Source: Epithemia pelagica (Eukaryota; Bacillariophyta; Bacillariophyceae; Surirellales; Surirellaceae). Taken from it: a stretch of 64,000 bases of DNA. This document shows, one piece after another, positions 51,127 through 60,939 of this stretch. Under the pieces are notes generated by a model. It was given only the letters and a program-made list of their open reading frames with translations. It made no database searches and was not told the DNA's origin. The first letter of the stretch is position 1, and the number at the start of each line of letters is the position of its first letter. The position numbers were made by a program, and so were the translations under genes. The DNA is taken from positions 6,919,077-6,983,076 of the forward strand of contig OX337228.1 of the NCBI GenBank assembly GCA_946965045.2, written 5' to 3'.

Positions 51127-53958
51127 TCACAGGTCAGGCTCCGATTTGTCCTTCGTCTCTTCACTTTCATTATCATTATTCTCCTCTTCGCTTTCGCTCG
51201 CCTCGGGCTTGGCATCCAAGTCCACTTCTTCATCTTGTTCATTCTCCTTCTTCTCCTTCAAGAGCATGGCCATGGTTTCAAAATCAGGAACACTCTCATC
51301 CAGAGCCGACTCAAACGACGATGAAGGCCATTCCTTCGGAACTGGAACACCATACTTTGTTTCTAGATTGTTCCAGAGCTTGTCTTTGTTGTGCCGATAC
51401 TTATACGCCAACCATCGAGCAGTATCATGGTCACCATCTTGCGGAGAACCAGGCAAGGCGACTTGGTAATACTCCAACAGACGACTCGTGTCGCGTTTCC
51501 ACACATAATCTTCCCAGTATGATTTACAAAAGAATCCACCAAAGAAAAGAATCGCAAAGGCTAGCCAACCATAGTACTCATACAGACGACCGCGTGCAGT
51601 CTTGACCGCCTGCACAACCGACTCTCGCTCACCTGGTCCCCATCCAGTCGTAAGGACACCCATCACAGCCAAACTCAATTCCAACGTCGTTTGCTCACAC
51701 GCGATCTTTTTCTCTTCTTCGTCATCTTTGATTTCCCCTTCAGCCGTTTCGTGAACTTGTGTATCCAACTTCACCAAAGGTGCCAACGGGTTGCCAACCG
51801 GATGCCAGGGACCATCTCGGCTGTATTTTTGAAAGATTTGGACTGTGAAGTCCAGAGCAGCTTTTTCACGGTGAGGAATATTTCGTGACGACTCTGCGTC
51901 CTTGACTGCCTTCCAAAAGGCCTCGTCTTCTTCATGATCCTGATTGTATACAGTCTCGGCATCTTTTTCTTCGGCACCACACGATCGCCGCTTATGAACA
52001 ACGCATTCCGATGCTTTGAATTCCATCGAATAAGGCCCTGCCGGTAAACGTCTATCAAAGTCGAAAATGACTTTGATTCGTTTGTCCACTGCACCAGTTC
52101 CTTCTTGGAGTTGCTGAAAGATTTTGGTCTGGTGCTTTTTTCGTTGTTCTGGAGTGTAGTATCGTGCCACGCCTGTTGCAACCGCCGCCACCGACTGAAC
52201 TCGTACTGGCAAATTGTTCTTGTTGCCCCGTCCGGACCGACTACCAACACGTCCCAGGGCAACACCTCCCAACAAAGCACAACCTGTGGGGACGGCTTCC
52301 GGAGAAGCAGACAAGACAGGCACCTTTTGTAGCCAGGATGCTAGGGAAGAAGATGAGTCTTTGAGCCCTTTGGTCAAGGTCTGATGCAAGGCATCTTGTT
52401 CGGCCGAAGATCCATACGACAAAACTACCGCTGGGCCATCCGAATCAGGTGCGACGGTATCCAGAATAAGTTCCAGCTCTTGTAAGCAAGATTCTAACAA
52501 GTTGTATGGTTTGTCCTCTTGGTTTGAGACAAGTCGACTCACATTTGCCAAGACTTGATATTCTTCGTATAAACAGTAATTGGCAACCGAATCATCGTCA
52601 TCTTCACTGGAATCTCTAGGATAAGATAGCTGAATGGCCGCAACTTCGCATCCCTCCAACGTGACACCTATGGTTAGAACCAAAGTAGTTGCGGAAAATC
52701 CGTCCTTTCCACTTCTATTCGAGGATCTCTGTTGCTGCTGTTTCCACAGCATTTGTTGAACCAACTGCAACCGCTTCACAAAAGGATTCGCATTGCTCGT
52801 ACTCGATGGATCAGGCTTGACCAGGGAACCAAAGACAGCACAGACGGATCGAGGATACAGCAATGTTGGTGGAGCGTCGTCGTCCAGATTCCACTGACTA
52901 CCAGCACCGGTTCCTGCAGCACCCGTCGACGCTGCAGCTTCATACAAGGCTTCCGCGGCGGCGTCATGCAAGGCCCAGCTAGGTAACGCAAAGGCAATCG
53001 GGAAGTGTGTCCATTCTTCGCCACCATCTGCCGCATCGCCCTTACTGGAGCCGTCTTCGGAACGGTCTTGAACGAATTTGGTTGCTGTGGCGACATGAGA
53101 ACGAGCTTGATGCAAAAGTAACTGTGTCGCTTCTTCCGGCAGAATCGTCAGTGGCTTTTTCTTCTTTTTCTTTTTCTTGGTATTGTCCGAGGAAGTGGCA
53201 TGTAGGCGCAGCTTGACAACTGCCCGATCCAAGTCATAATCGTGGATATCTTCGACTAGTTCTGATCCATCCAGAGTTGAGTTCGTCCACCAAGAAGCAG
53301 GTACGTCGTCGTCATCGTTTTCGTTGGTATCTCCATGTCGAATGGGATATTGTGACTGCAAAAAGGGATTCAGTTGCTGGATGCGTCGAATCCCCAACAT
53401 TAGATGAGGACGATCCACGTAAACCACGGTAGTGTCCTTGTCCTCTTTGTCGTGGTCAGCTCCATCCTTAGTGACTGCAAAGCATTCCCTTTTCATGGCA
53501 GCATAGGATGGCGGGTTGTCTTCCGACGACGCAGTCAAGTAGTTCCGCAAGGCCTTGTGAGAGGCTTCCGTGGCCTTGAACGCTAATTTGGCCTTCATTT
53601 TGCCCAGAAAGACGGGTTGCAGAACTTTCTGATCTTGCGGTTTCTCCCGAACAACTTTTGCTGGAAAGTAGGCCACCGTAGGCATGGCAGCATGTAGATC
53701 CACGGCCGTCAGTGGCAAGTGAGCTGTCGATTTGGCCTTGGCCAAATTGAGTCGTTGTGTTTTGTCGCAAACTTCCACCACCGGTGCAGATGCAGTCGAT
53801 GCTGATGAAGCTGCACCCTTTGCAAAACTCGCGGTCGTTGGTGGAGGTGGTGGCGCCAAGGCTGAAGAACCAGCAGCGTTGGCATCATGTGCCATCATCA
53901 ATCCACCGGCTCCTCCTCCGCCGCCCAATCCACCACCACCCGTAGTTGCCAACGACAT
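51127..53958 (-). CDS. Large single-span membrane protein, possibly divergent Hsp70-like (943 aa)
   Basis: The start chosen is ATG 53956-53958 (MSLATTGGGG). A glycine- and alanine-rich N-terminus is followed by a long globular part. Around residues 440-590, TTLVLTIGVTLEGCEVAAIQ and AVVLSYGSSAEQDALHQTL, then a segment ending SPEAVPTGCALLGGVALGR, recall the order of ATPase strands in Hsp70 (DVGGGT; GGSS; SPDEAVAxGAA). The catalytic glycines and acids are poorly kept, so any Hsp70 link is weak and ATPase activity is doubtful. A K8 run lies at about residue 270. One transmembrane helix (YYGWLAFAILFFGGFF, about residue 800) is followed by an acidic C-terminal tail (EEENNDNESEETKDKSE). An ER or other endomembrane location is inferred. 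Confidence 0.65.
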   Translation of the reverse strand: MSLATTGGGGLGGGGGAGGLMMAHDANAAGSSALAPPPPPTTASFAKGAASSASTASAPVVEVCDKTQRLNLAKAKSTAHLPLTAVDLHAAMPTVAYFPAKVVREKPQDQKVLQPVFLGKMKAKLAFKATEASHKALRNYLTASSEDNPPSYAAMKRECFAVTKDGADHDKEDKDTTVVYVDRPHLMLGIRRIQQLNPFLQSQYPIRHGDTNENDDDDVPASWWTNSTLDGSELVEDIHDYDLDRAVVKLRLHATSSDNTKKKKKKKKPLTILPEEATQLLLHQARSHVATATKFVQDRSEDGSSKGDAADGGEEWTHFPIAFALPSWALHDAAAEALYEAAASTGAAGTGAGSQWNLDDDAPPTLLYPRSVCAVFGSLVKPDPSSTSNANPFVKRLQLVQQMLWKQQQQRSSNRSGKDGFSATTLVLTIGVTLEGCEVAAIQLSYPRDSSEDDDDSVANYCLYEEYQVLANVSRLVSNQEDKPYNLLESCLQELELILDTVAPDSDGPAVVLSYGSSAEQDALHQTLTKGLKDSSSSLASWLQKVPVLSASPEAVPTGCALLGGVALGRVGSRSGRGNKNNLPVRVQSVAAVATGVARYYTPEQRKKHQTKIFQQLQEGTGAVDKRIKVIFDFDRRLPAGPYSMEFKASECVVHKRRSCGAEEKDAETVYNQDHEEDEAFWKAVKDAESSRNIPHREKAALDFTVQIFQKYSRDGPWHPVGNPLAPLVKLDTQVHETAEGEIKDDEEEKKIACEQTTLELSLAVMGVLTTGWGPGERESVVQAVKTARGRLYEYYGWLAFAILFFGGFFCKSYWEDYVWKRDTSRLLEYYQVALPGSPQDGDHDTARWLAYKYRHNKDKLWNNLETKYGVPVPKEWPSSSFESALDESVPDFETMAMLLKEKKENEQDEEVDLDAKPEASESEEENNDNESEETKDKSEPDL

Positions 53959-54466
53959 TTTCAATGAATAGATGTAAAGAGTTGCTGCGAACACTGGACT
54001 TGCTGACAATTCAGGCAGATCGACCCTCGAGGTAGAAAGCACGGTCTTTCGGTATCGATACGACAATAATGGCGACGATGAACGAAGAGCAAAAATGACG
54101 ACGATGGATGCAAATGGTTGGCAGTTCGAATGCGTGGAACTTTTGGACAGTGGACGACACTCCTATAAAGTTTGATGAGCGCTCGGAAATACATTTTGTT
54201 GACTGTGGAAAATGGAGAATTTCACACTCAGCATATTTTCTTGCCCGTCGGGTTTTTAAAGCCCGGTTGTCATTTAAAAGTTATGGCGGGCTCGAGCATT
54301 CACTCACACGATGATTGTTCGAGCCTTCCCATACACTTTTTTATGTCGAATAATTTTTCCTAAAATCAATATCCAAAGTCCAAACCTTATCGGTACGAAA
54401 AAAGGTCGACTATTGGTGATGCAAGACGTATGTGTTTTTGGCACGCTTTGACAATGAGCATGAGTT
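53959..54466. other. Promoter-side spacer between divergent transcripts
   Basis: Separates the leftward 943-residue gene from rightward coding fragments. No RNA gene or site recognised with confidence. Confidence 0.5.
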
Positions 54467-55265
54467 CGACACCAGCACCACCTCCTTCTTCCAGTTCTAA
54501 TAACGAGAACGCATCCAACGGCTCCTCCTTCTCCTTGCCCTTTTTCGCCGATGCCACATTGGATTGGACACGGCTCAAGATATGGCTAAAGCACAATGAT
54601 CCATTGTCCGAATTCCACCGCTCCAGCAGCTAGAATATCATTCAGAGCGACAAGCACAACCACCACCAGCACAGGAGAGCCAGTGCATGTTCCACCACCA
54701 ACCGAGAGCCTCCGATTGTTCCTGCCATGCTGCCGGATTCCTTTTCCCTTTCTGCAACGGCCACAGCTGATTCGGCTTTCAACGCACCTCCACCTGCACG
54801 GCGGTCTCCGTCGTCGAATCGAGAGGGGGAGGTGCTCCATTTTCACAAGAGGAGCAGGGCACGCAAGGACTTGAACCATCCAAATCGGGAAATGCCGCCA
54901 CATAACGATGCAGCACCACTCTTTTCCTGTGGGCTATCAGCAACCAATTCTTCTGCCACTACCATTGCAGCAACAAAAGTGTCAAGGCCCTCGTCATGAC
55001 AGGTTTGACGACAAGTTTTGGATCCGTGGTCTATTGCGGTTTGGTTGGTGGTGTAGCTCAGAGCTATTATGGAGTCAACGGAAACAACTGGGTACCGCCG
55101 AAGACCATTCACAATCGCTGTGACGAGCATGGCAGCGACAGCAAGAATACCGAATGCAACAAAAAAAGGACAGCAGAGGTTGCCGGATTCTCCAAAACCA
55201 ATGAGTTCAACCAGTTCCGAGTCAATACATTGGCCAGACTCGTCACGCTATGGCTTTAAAACCCA
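54467..55265 (+). pseudogene. Fragment resembling a choline-transporter-like (CTL/SLC44) protein
   Basis: From ATG 54467 a disordered frame (MSMSSTPAPPPSSSS, then FFADATLDWTRLKIWLKHND) ends at TAG 54631-54633 but stays open in the same frame to about 54999. In another frame, SVKALVMTGLTTSFGSVVYC then GLVGGVAQSYYG (about 54980-55070) resembles the conserved SFGS-xxxGSL segment of CTL transporters. The pieces cannot be joined without guessing introns or frameshifts. I call it a decayed or intron-rich fragment. Confidence 0.35.
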
Positions 55266-55946
55266 CAAGCCATGATTGTAACTGCTCCACAACGACTTAC
55301 CACCACCAAGAATGTGCGTTGGGGAACCAACATGGAAGTATCCGCACAAGAACCCTCACCTCTCTCGTCCTGAAGATGACGACAACGCAGACAATGACAC
55401 TGGTGGTCCCTTGCCGTCTCCAGGAAATTTGTTTGACCTCTTCCTTTACACATCACCCCGATGCCTTTTTGGATCTGCCCTCGACCTTTGATTCCTTGCA
55501 CAAGACTATCATCACTATGCATCCCTCGGACGAACCAACTACCCCAGTCGCTGCTGCTGCCACCACATCTGAGGTCAAAGCTGCAGCCAAACCCCAACGA
55601 TGGCGAAACTGCTACGGATCCAGCGACTACAACGACTGATGGTATCAAACAACCGAAAAAGGGATGCCGTAAACCAAGACCACGCGAAGAACAAAAACCC
55701 CTTGAAGAATTGTACGATTGACCCAAGCTATTACACGTGTACGTATCAATCCACTGTATATCTCTTTAATAATCTGGTGTCCAGAATATTATTTTGTGAG
55801 AACAGACTGTGTGTGTGTGAATGTCCGGATTTCACATCTATGCGCCCTTTTTCTGGTATATTAGAGTGGTCAAATCACACCAACAAGGAGGCTCACGAAG
55901 TAGAATTCGTGGATGAACAAGTCAAAATCCTGCATGAAACAAGATC

Positions 55947-56438
55947 AAAGTGGATTGTGCCAACGTAGCCAATCACATTCCGCTCAAAGCTTGTCCCAAA
56001 GTACGGAACGTAACCATTGAAGCCATGACTTCCGTGGTAGCAGGCTTGCGATGCCGAGGAGCCGTGGACGTGTCCATCCGGTTGGTGAATTTTGTCCTGG
56101 AGGAGCTGCGTTGGGCACTGGAACACCACAACTATCAAGATCAGCAACGAACCATCACATGTGCAAGACTGTTGGGCGTATGGTTTTGTCGAACACGGGT
56201 TCCCGGCAAACTGCTGGTGATTGATCAAGTATACTACGATAATCTGGGGCACACAATTCCTCCGGCCCTTCGCGAAGCATCCATAAATTTGGTCCGCCGT
56301 GTAGACGAGCAGCAGCAGCAACATGTCGTTGTCGTCGATGCCGTGATCATGACGCACGATCAAGAGTTTTCAAAGTACCTAGAATCTCGACAGCATCATT
56401 GTGTCAAGTCAGAACCATATCCAACACGAAATAGATAG
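55947..56438 (+). pseudogene. UPF2-like MIF4G fragment
   Basis: About 160 codons starting without ATG. ACPKVRNVTIEAMTSVVAGL, then VNFVLEELRWALEHHN, then QQRTITCARLLGVW and VIDQVYYDNLGH follow the third MIF4G domain of UPF2 (K..Y..I....AGL.....VD.VLE.IR..LE....QRR....LGELYNY). UPF2 bridges UPF1 and the exon-junction complex in nonsense-mediated decay. A full UPF2 exceeds 1000 residues and no N-terminal part is recognisable within 1.5 kb upstream, so this is a fragment. TGA at 55935-55937 lies just upstream in frame. Confidence 0.5.
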
Positions 56439-57325
56439 TAATCATTTTAAGTATTGCATGGTTATCAGTCGCAACAAGGGCATGTCTCTTTTTCGCTTTG
56501 GTCCATCATTTTTCGTTGCAGTGATCAAAACCATTCATTCCTTACCAGTTGAAATCACGAGAGGGAGGACAAAACGGGATACCTCTGTTGTGCATGCGAC
56601 AATTGTTGTTGTTTGTGTCCTGCTGAATTTGCCCTTCGTGTCGTGCTGCTAAACGAACAAGCTGGACGGCTGTTCTCATTGTTGTTGTTTGGTGTAACTG
56701 TGGTTGTTGTTCTTGTTGTTGTCGGCATTATCGTAGTACAATCGAGTGACTGTGTAGCCATTGATCCTTTCCCAGACAAGCCAGGAGTTTCGACATCTGT
56801 TGGTCGTGCTCCTTGTGTGGCTTGGTTCATGGTCTCTTGTGGTCAATGAATCCAACAGAAGGACGAAACGGGTGGATTCCAATGTCTGATGATGAGAGAA
56901 GCAGTAAGCGAAGGAATACTCAGACAGCGGTATCACTTACAGTAGGACTAGCTTGGACTCTCGAGGTGATCAAGCTCTTGAGGGCAAGCCAGTAGGACGG
57001 ATCTAGATCAGTTGTAACTCAATAGGACAATTTCTAAGATTGTGAGCAATAAACATGGTTAGTACATGTAGCACATGAGAATCACATGACAAGCACATGA
57101 GTAGCACATAGTCTAACCGACTGCACTTCGAGCCCCTGATACCCCAACCCGAACGCGTGCATGGCCAAAAAGCACTGCTCGCAAAATCAGAAGCCCAAAA
57201 ATACACTATGGAGACAATCAGTAGAAGCGTTTTTAGTTAAATATAAGACGGGACTTAGCGTAGAAAAACGCCAATGGACACATTCTCACTTTGACAGCCA
57301 ATTCCAACGGATGAACATCATCCAA
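56439..57325. other. Intergenic region, about 0.9 kb
   Basis: Contains GTT-rich stretches near 56680-56730 and several AGCACATGAG-like strings around 57060-57110. No gene supported. Confidence 0.5.
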
Positions 57326-57394
57326 CCCACCATGTAAGTATTATCCAAGCTTCTTTGATATATAGAGAAGCTTGGATAATACTTACATGGTGGG
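57326..57394. repeat. Perfect 28-bp palindrome with 13-nt loop
   Basis: Arms 57326-57353 (starting CCCACCATGTAAGTATTATC) and 57367-57394 are exact reverse complements. It is a snap-back or foldback element, or a cruciform site. It lies about 180 bp upstream of the next coding frame. Confidence 0.9.
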
Positions 57395-57572
57395 TCCAAC
57401 ACCGGCAATGCCTCTCTAAATGGCTCGGAAAGAGAGACCCGTTCGGCCCATAATTTATGAGATCAGTATTCCGACCTGCTCGCACCCGACCATAAAATAT
57501 TTTCATATCCTTATATAACATTCCTTCGCAGTCGCCTTTCATTCGTCCATAAATTGTCATCTCGGAACTCAG

Positions 57573-58337
57573 ATGCTTGGGCCTGTTTGCTCACAAATTG
57601 GACCCAAAGCATGGAGTGGGGATGACCGAAACACAACGAGACACTTGAACCGTCGTTCAATACACAACAGACTCTCCCGAACCTTACCAATACGGAAAGT
57701 TAATAGAGAAAGCAACATGGAACCCCGCGACCTAGGAGATGAGTTCTTCCATTGCCAGTATATCGATGAAAGCAAAACAGAGGAGGAAAATATCCAAGCA
57801 AAGGAAAATTTGGATCAAGACGGCCCTCCTTTGTCTCCCAACCTACAGACTCGACATCAGAGGAGTTGCGGAGGAACCTCCATCGCTTCATCCTACAATG
57901 AACGCAAACGCGTCGCAAGACTGTGCCGCGAATTTAGAAAGAAGACCACCAAACCGTGTTCCGTGTTTGGTTACGATCGATACCAGCGGTTTCGCGGCTT
58001 CTTCTTCTTTTGCAGCAATTGCAAGGATGCTGACGACAAGGAGAGAGATTCATCTGTCCGTGTCAACCGTACAACCAAGGATGGACCGTATACCTGCATG
58101 GCAGAACACGAGAGCATCATTTACCCAACTGACCGGATAAAGATTGAAATCAAGAAGCCTCACACAAGGACAAATTTGGGAAAGCCCACGAAGAAGAAAG
58201 CACCCCCCGACAGCAACAGAAAACGCAAGGACCCCCCAAACGAGGAAGATAGTACTTCTTCCAAAGCACAGAAAACCGAAGCAACAGCGGAAAGCGAAAC
58301 ATACTCGTGTTTTGAATCGTCGGATGAAGAGCCCTAA
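57573..58337 (+). CDS. Basic nuclear-type protein of unknown function (254 aa)
   Basis: Intact frame from ATG 57573; a second start at 57717 (MEPRDLGDEFF) is possible. The middle has ERKRVARLCREFRKKTTKPC, then YQRFRGFFFFCSNCKDADD, containing a CxxC pair. The C-terminal third is lysine/proline-rich with NRKRKDPPNEED, a likely nuclear localisation signal, and ends ETYSCFESSDEEP. No family recognised. The stop codon overlaps the CCCTAAGGAGAAAGTG leader that also precedes a second minisatellite 1.3 kb away. Confidence 0.5.
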   Translation: MLGPVCSQIGPKAWSGDDRNTTRHLNRRSIHNRLSRTLPIRKVNRESNMEPRDLGDEFFHCQYIDESKTEEENIQAKENLDQDGPPLSPNLQTRHQRSCGGTSIASSYNERKRVARLCREFRKKTTKPCSVFGYDRYQRFRGFFFFCSNCKDADDKERDSSVRVNRTTKDGPYTCMAEHESIIYPTDRIKIEIKKPHTRTNLGKPTKKKAPPDSNRKRKDPPNEEDSTSSKAQKTEATAESETYSCFESSDEEP

Positions 58338-58373
58338 GGAGAAAGTGCCTGTCCGTAGGCCTACGTAGACTCT

Positions 58374-58506
58374 AGCGTCCCACTGCAGAACAGCCCCCAT
58401 CCCACTTGTCCCACTGTAGAGCCGCCCTCTGTCCCACTGCAGAAGTGCCCTGTCCCACTGCAGAACAGCCTGCTGTCCCACTGCAGAACAGCCCACTAGA
58501 ACAGCC
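58374..58506 (+). repeat. Minisatellite 1 (TGTCCCACTGCAGAACAGCC)
   Basis: About six imperfect units of roughly 20-27 bp based on TGTCCCACTGCAGAACAGCC, directly after the leader CCCTAAGGAGAAAGTGCCTG (58331-58375). Confidence 0.85.
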
Positions 58507-58528
58507 CTATTCTAGTCATACCTATGCC

Positions 58529-58745
58529 CTAAGGATATTTGCCTTTTTTGGGTGTCTTTAGTACTAGACACCGTAGGATTTGAACGTGTGCATATGAGCA
58601 CAAGTGGCTATAGTATCTGTGCATATGAGCACTGATATATATGCCTTTTGTTGCAAAAGAGCACTGCCCGTTGTGCAGATGAGCACAGAATGTCTATGCC
58701 CCGCTCAAGTCTTATTTCTAAGCACTCATATTCAATATGAGTGAC
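58529..58745 (+). repeat. Diverged tandem repeat, copy 1
   Basis: Matches 58867-59085 with a 338-bp period. Shared blocks are TAAGGATATTT, TTTTTTGGG, TAGTACTAGA, ACCGTAGRATTTGAAC, GCATATGAGCACAA and CATATTCAATATG. Confidence 0.8.
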
Positions 58746-58796
58746 TAATTTCATTGATTACTAACCATTACCACACTCTTAGTTGTTCCCCCATTC

Positions 58797-58837
58797 TTTG
58801 GCGCGAAAAGCTCGCCTGCGTGTCCCTTCGCGCCAAA
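58797..58837. promoter_or_regulatory. Inverted E2F-like sites
   Basis: TTTGGCGCGAA at 58797-58807 and its exact reverse complement at 58827-58837, 19 bp apart. The left copy continues AAA and fits the E2F/DP consensus TTTSGCGCSAAA. Whether it drives a transcript is unknown. Confidence 0.4.
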
Positions 58838-58866
58838 CATCTTCACCTGACAACCTTAATTGGCCC

Positions 58867-59085
58867 TAAGGATATTTCACTTTTTTGGGAGCTTTTAGTA
58901 CTAGAGACCGTAGAATTTGAACATCTGCATATGAGCACAAAATCCTATAGTGCCTGTTGCATATGAGCAAGGATTTGTTGCGGATGAGCTGCAATTTGTT
59001 ACGCTTTTGTTGCGATTGAGCAGTGGCCTTGTCTATGCCCCTTTGACCACTCCCCAAAAGCAGTCATATTCAATATGCTCTAAAC
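58867..59085 (+). repeat. Diverged tandem repeat, copy 2
   Basis: See 58529-58745. By eye identity is roughly 65-70%, with the conserved strings spread evenly. Confidence 0.8.
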
Positions 59086-59268
59086 TGGCCCAATACTTTT
59101 CAGAGCTCTGCCAGTTAGGTTTTTGTCTCGCCCTACTCTACATAGAAGAATCAAATTGGATAAACAGCAAAGAGTGTGGAGGCTAGTTTAGGTTTTTCTA
59201 TCCAAAGATTTTGGAGTGTTCTACTTCCCGCTCGCTAACTCGCGCGCCAGCAAGCCACTTTGGATTGA

Positions 59269-59502
59269 CTAATCTACATCCACTCGCACCCGGTCGCCAT
59301 TATCAACTACATCGGTGGTCAGGGCATCAACGATAGGGAGCTCCTCTAGGTTGCCGTCATCCACAATGAGCACTGGTGGAGTGTCTTTGGGAGTGCTGAA
59401 TGCAAATCTAGCTTGGAGCCCCCGTCTACGTCGTTCTTGGTAAGACATGGGCGGGATCGCATCAATGATGCTTTCACTCCTCATGTCTGTGCCCTGGTCC
59501 AT
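59269..59502 (-). CDS. Short unknown protein fragment (77 aa from first ATG)
   Basis: The minus-strand frame is open from about 59676 and has its first ATG at 59502 (MDQGTDMRSESIIDAIPP). It continues MSYQERRRRGLQARFAFSTP and ends in an acidic tail (DVVDNGDRVRVDVD). Upstream in the same frame is a serine-rich stretch without a start. It could be the last exon of a longer gene whose 5' part runs through minisatellite 2. Low confidence. Confidence 0.3.
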   Translation of the reverse strand: MDQGTDMRSESIIDAIPPMSYQERRRRGLQARFAFSTPKDTPPVLIVDDGNLEELPIVDALTTDVVDNGDRVRVDVD

Positions 59503-59659
59503 ATTGTCATTTGCAGTTGATAGGTTGGTGGGGGAGATTGATGAGGAGGTTGTCCATGAAAAAACCGAGGACCTTGAGCTTGCCGAGGTAGTCGAAATCG
59601 GGCGGCAAAGGAGGACCCTAAGGAGAAAGTGCTCGTGCGTAGGCCCTCGTAGACTCTGT

Positions 59660-59800
59660 ACTGCATATTTTCCCACCTGGGAACAGCCCCTGTCTCATAT
59701 TTTCCCACCTGGGAACAGCCCCTGTCTCATATTTTCCCACCTGGGAACAGCCCTCGTCCTCATATTTTCCCACCTGGGAACAGCCCCTTTCTCACTATAG
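59660..59800 (+). repeat. Minisatellite 2 (CATATTTTCCCACCTGGGAA)
   Basis: Four units of about 33 bp: CATATTTTCCCACCTGGGAA followed by CAGCCCCTGTCT, and a fifth diverged unit. It is preceded at 59617-59655 by the same leader found before minisatellite 1. Each unit contains a CCCA-CCT-GGGA palindrome. Confidence 0.85.
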
Positions 59801-59839
59801 AACAGCCCACCTTCCCCATATTTTCCAATTTGGGGTCGT

Positions 59840-60267
59840 ATTCCCCCTCTGTTGTACAGCCCTCATCCCCAATATACTCCCAAGCCCATACATATTCAAG
59901 CTAGGATTTCCTAGATATAAGCTAGATCTATACACATGACTATCGATAGTATTAATTTTCTTCACTTGAAAATCTCATTTTTTGGTCATTGGGCCCAACA
60001 CCAGTCATTCTGTTCAAGATTTCTGGTGAATGACCCTCCTTTGGGCCTGTTGCCTTTGGGTATGTTTTCGCACGAGAATCATACATAGATGACTCGTCAC
60101 ATTCTGCTGGGTGACTTCATAGTTCCTCCTGCCGTGGTACATGCATGTTTGATTGTTGCCAACACACACCTCTATCAGCAATCAACCAGTATTGTGAATC
60201 TATGGTGAGTGCTTGATACCGAAAGCATCTATGATTCATCATTCTCCATTCCTATTTCTTACATCAG
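59840..60267. other. Subtelomeric spacer
   Basis: No gene. Holds one copy of GGTGAATGACCCTCCTTTGG (60025-60044), a motif repeated on the other side of the next gene at 61150-61214. Confidence 0.6.
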
Positions 60268-60918
60268 CTACTTTCTACTATTCACATTGGCACACAGGAA
60301 GGAGTTGTACGAGGGAATGTCACATGTCAGCTCCAGTAAAGTCTCTTCCAGGCTTGCTGCAGGTCTCGTTCTCTTGTGGACATGAAAAATAAGTCGCTTC
60401 AAGCACCTTTGAAGTGGGCAGTCTCTGGGCCCATGAGGAACATAGCCTGGTCTGTTGAAGGGCTCGAAACAGGCTAAACAGGCTTTGTTCTTGAGCACCC
60501 GAGAAACACTCACCGGACAGTTACTTCTTCGGTGGTTCGTTGATCCACAATTGAAACAGGATCCATAGTCAAGGCACTTCTCCCCATTGCATGTTGCATC
60601 CATGCAAACAACACATTGAACAATCAACAGTTGGATGCACTCTTCTGCCATGGACGTTTCAATGTCTTGTCGTCTGACTCTTTCGACTACTTGTGTCTGT
60701 CCACTCTCTTGGGCCTTTTTCCTACAGAAATCGCAAACCCCACAATGTGTTACACGAATGCCAAACTTCTGTGAAATATTTGCAACACAACAACCATGCT
60801 CTTGCAACAAATTTTTTATGGAAGCTGATCCAAATATGGCTTCGAAGCTTTTCCTTGGCCGCTCTCCAACAATCAACCGTTTTGCCTGAAGCGTCTTCAG
60901 GGTCATGTCCTCGTCCAT
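60268..60918 (-). CDS. RecQ-tail-like zinc cluster and CCHC knuckle protein (216 aa)
   Basis: ATG 60916-60918; the frame is open a further 50 bp upstream without another ATG. Residues 12-75 (QAKRLIVGERPRKSFEAIFG, then RVTHCGVCDFCRKK) resemble the zinc-binding end of RecQ helicases, which closes with C-G-x-C-D-x-C. Next are a cysteine pair region (CVVCMDATCNGEKC), a canonical CCHC knuckle CFNCGSTNHRRSNC (about residue 118) and a further C-x2-C...H-x4-C module (CLACFEPF...HGPRDC). No helicase motor domain is present here, so this is either a separate nucleic-acid-binding protein or the detached 3' end of a telomere-linked helicase gene. It is divergent from the gene at 61281; the start codons are 362 bp apart across a motif-rich region. 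It ends RPAASLEETLLELT then CDIPSYNSFLC. Confidence 0.6.
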   Translation of the reverse strand: MDEDMTLKTLQAKRLIVGERPRKSFEAIFGSASIKNLLQEHGCCVANISQKFGIRVTHCGVCDFCRKKAQESGQTQVVERVRRQDIETSMAEECIQLLIVQCVVCMDATCNGEKCLDYGSCFNCGSTNHRRSNCPVSVSRVLKNKACLACFEPFNRPGYVPHGPRDCPLQRCLKRLIFHVHKRTRPAASLEETLLELTCDIPSYNSFLCANVNSRK

Positions 60919-60939
60919 GTCCCCTAAGGGTTTTGCTAG

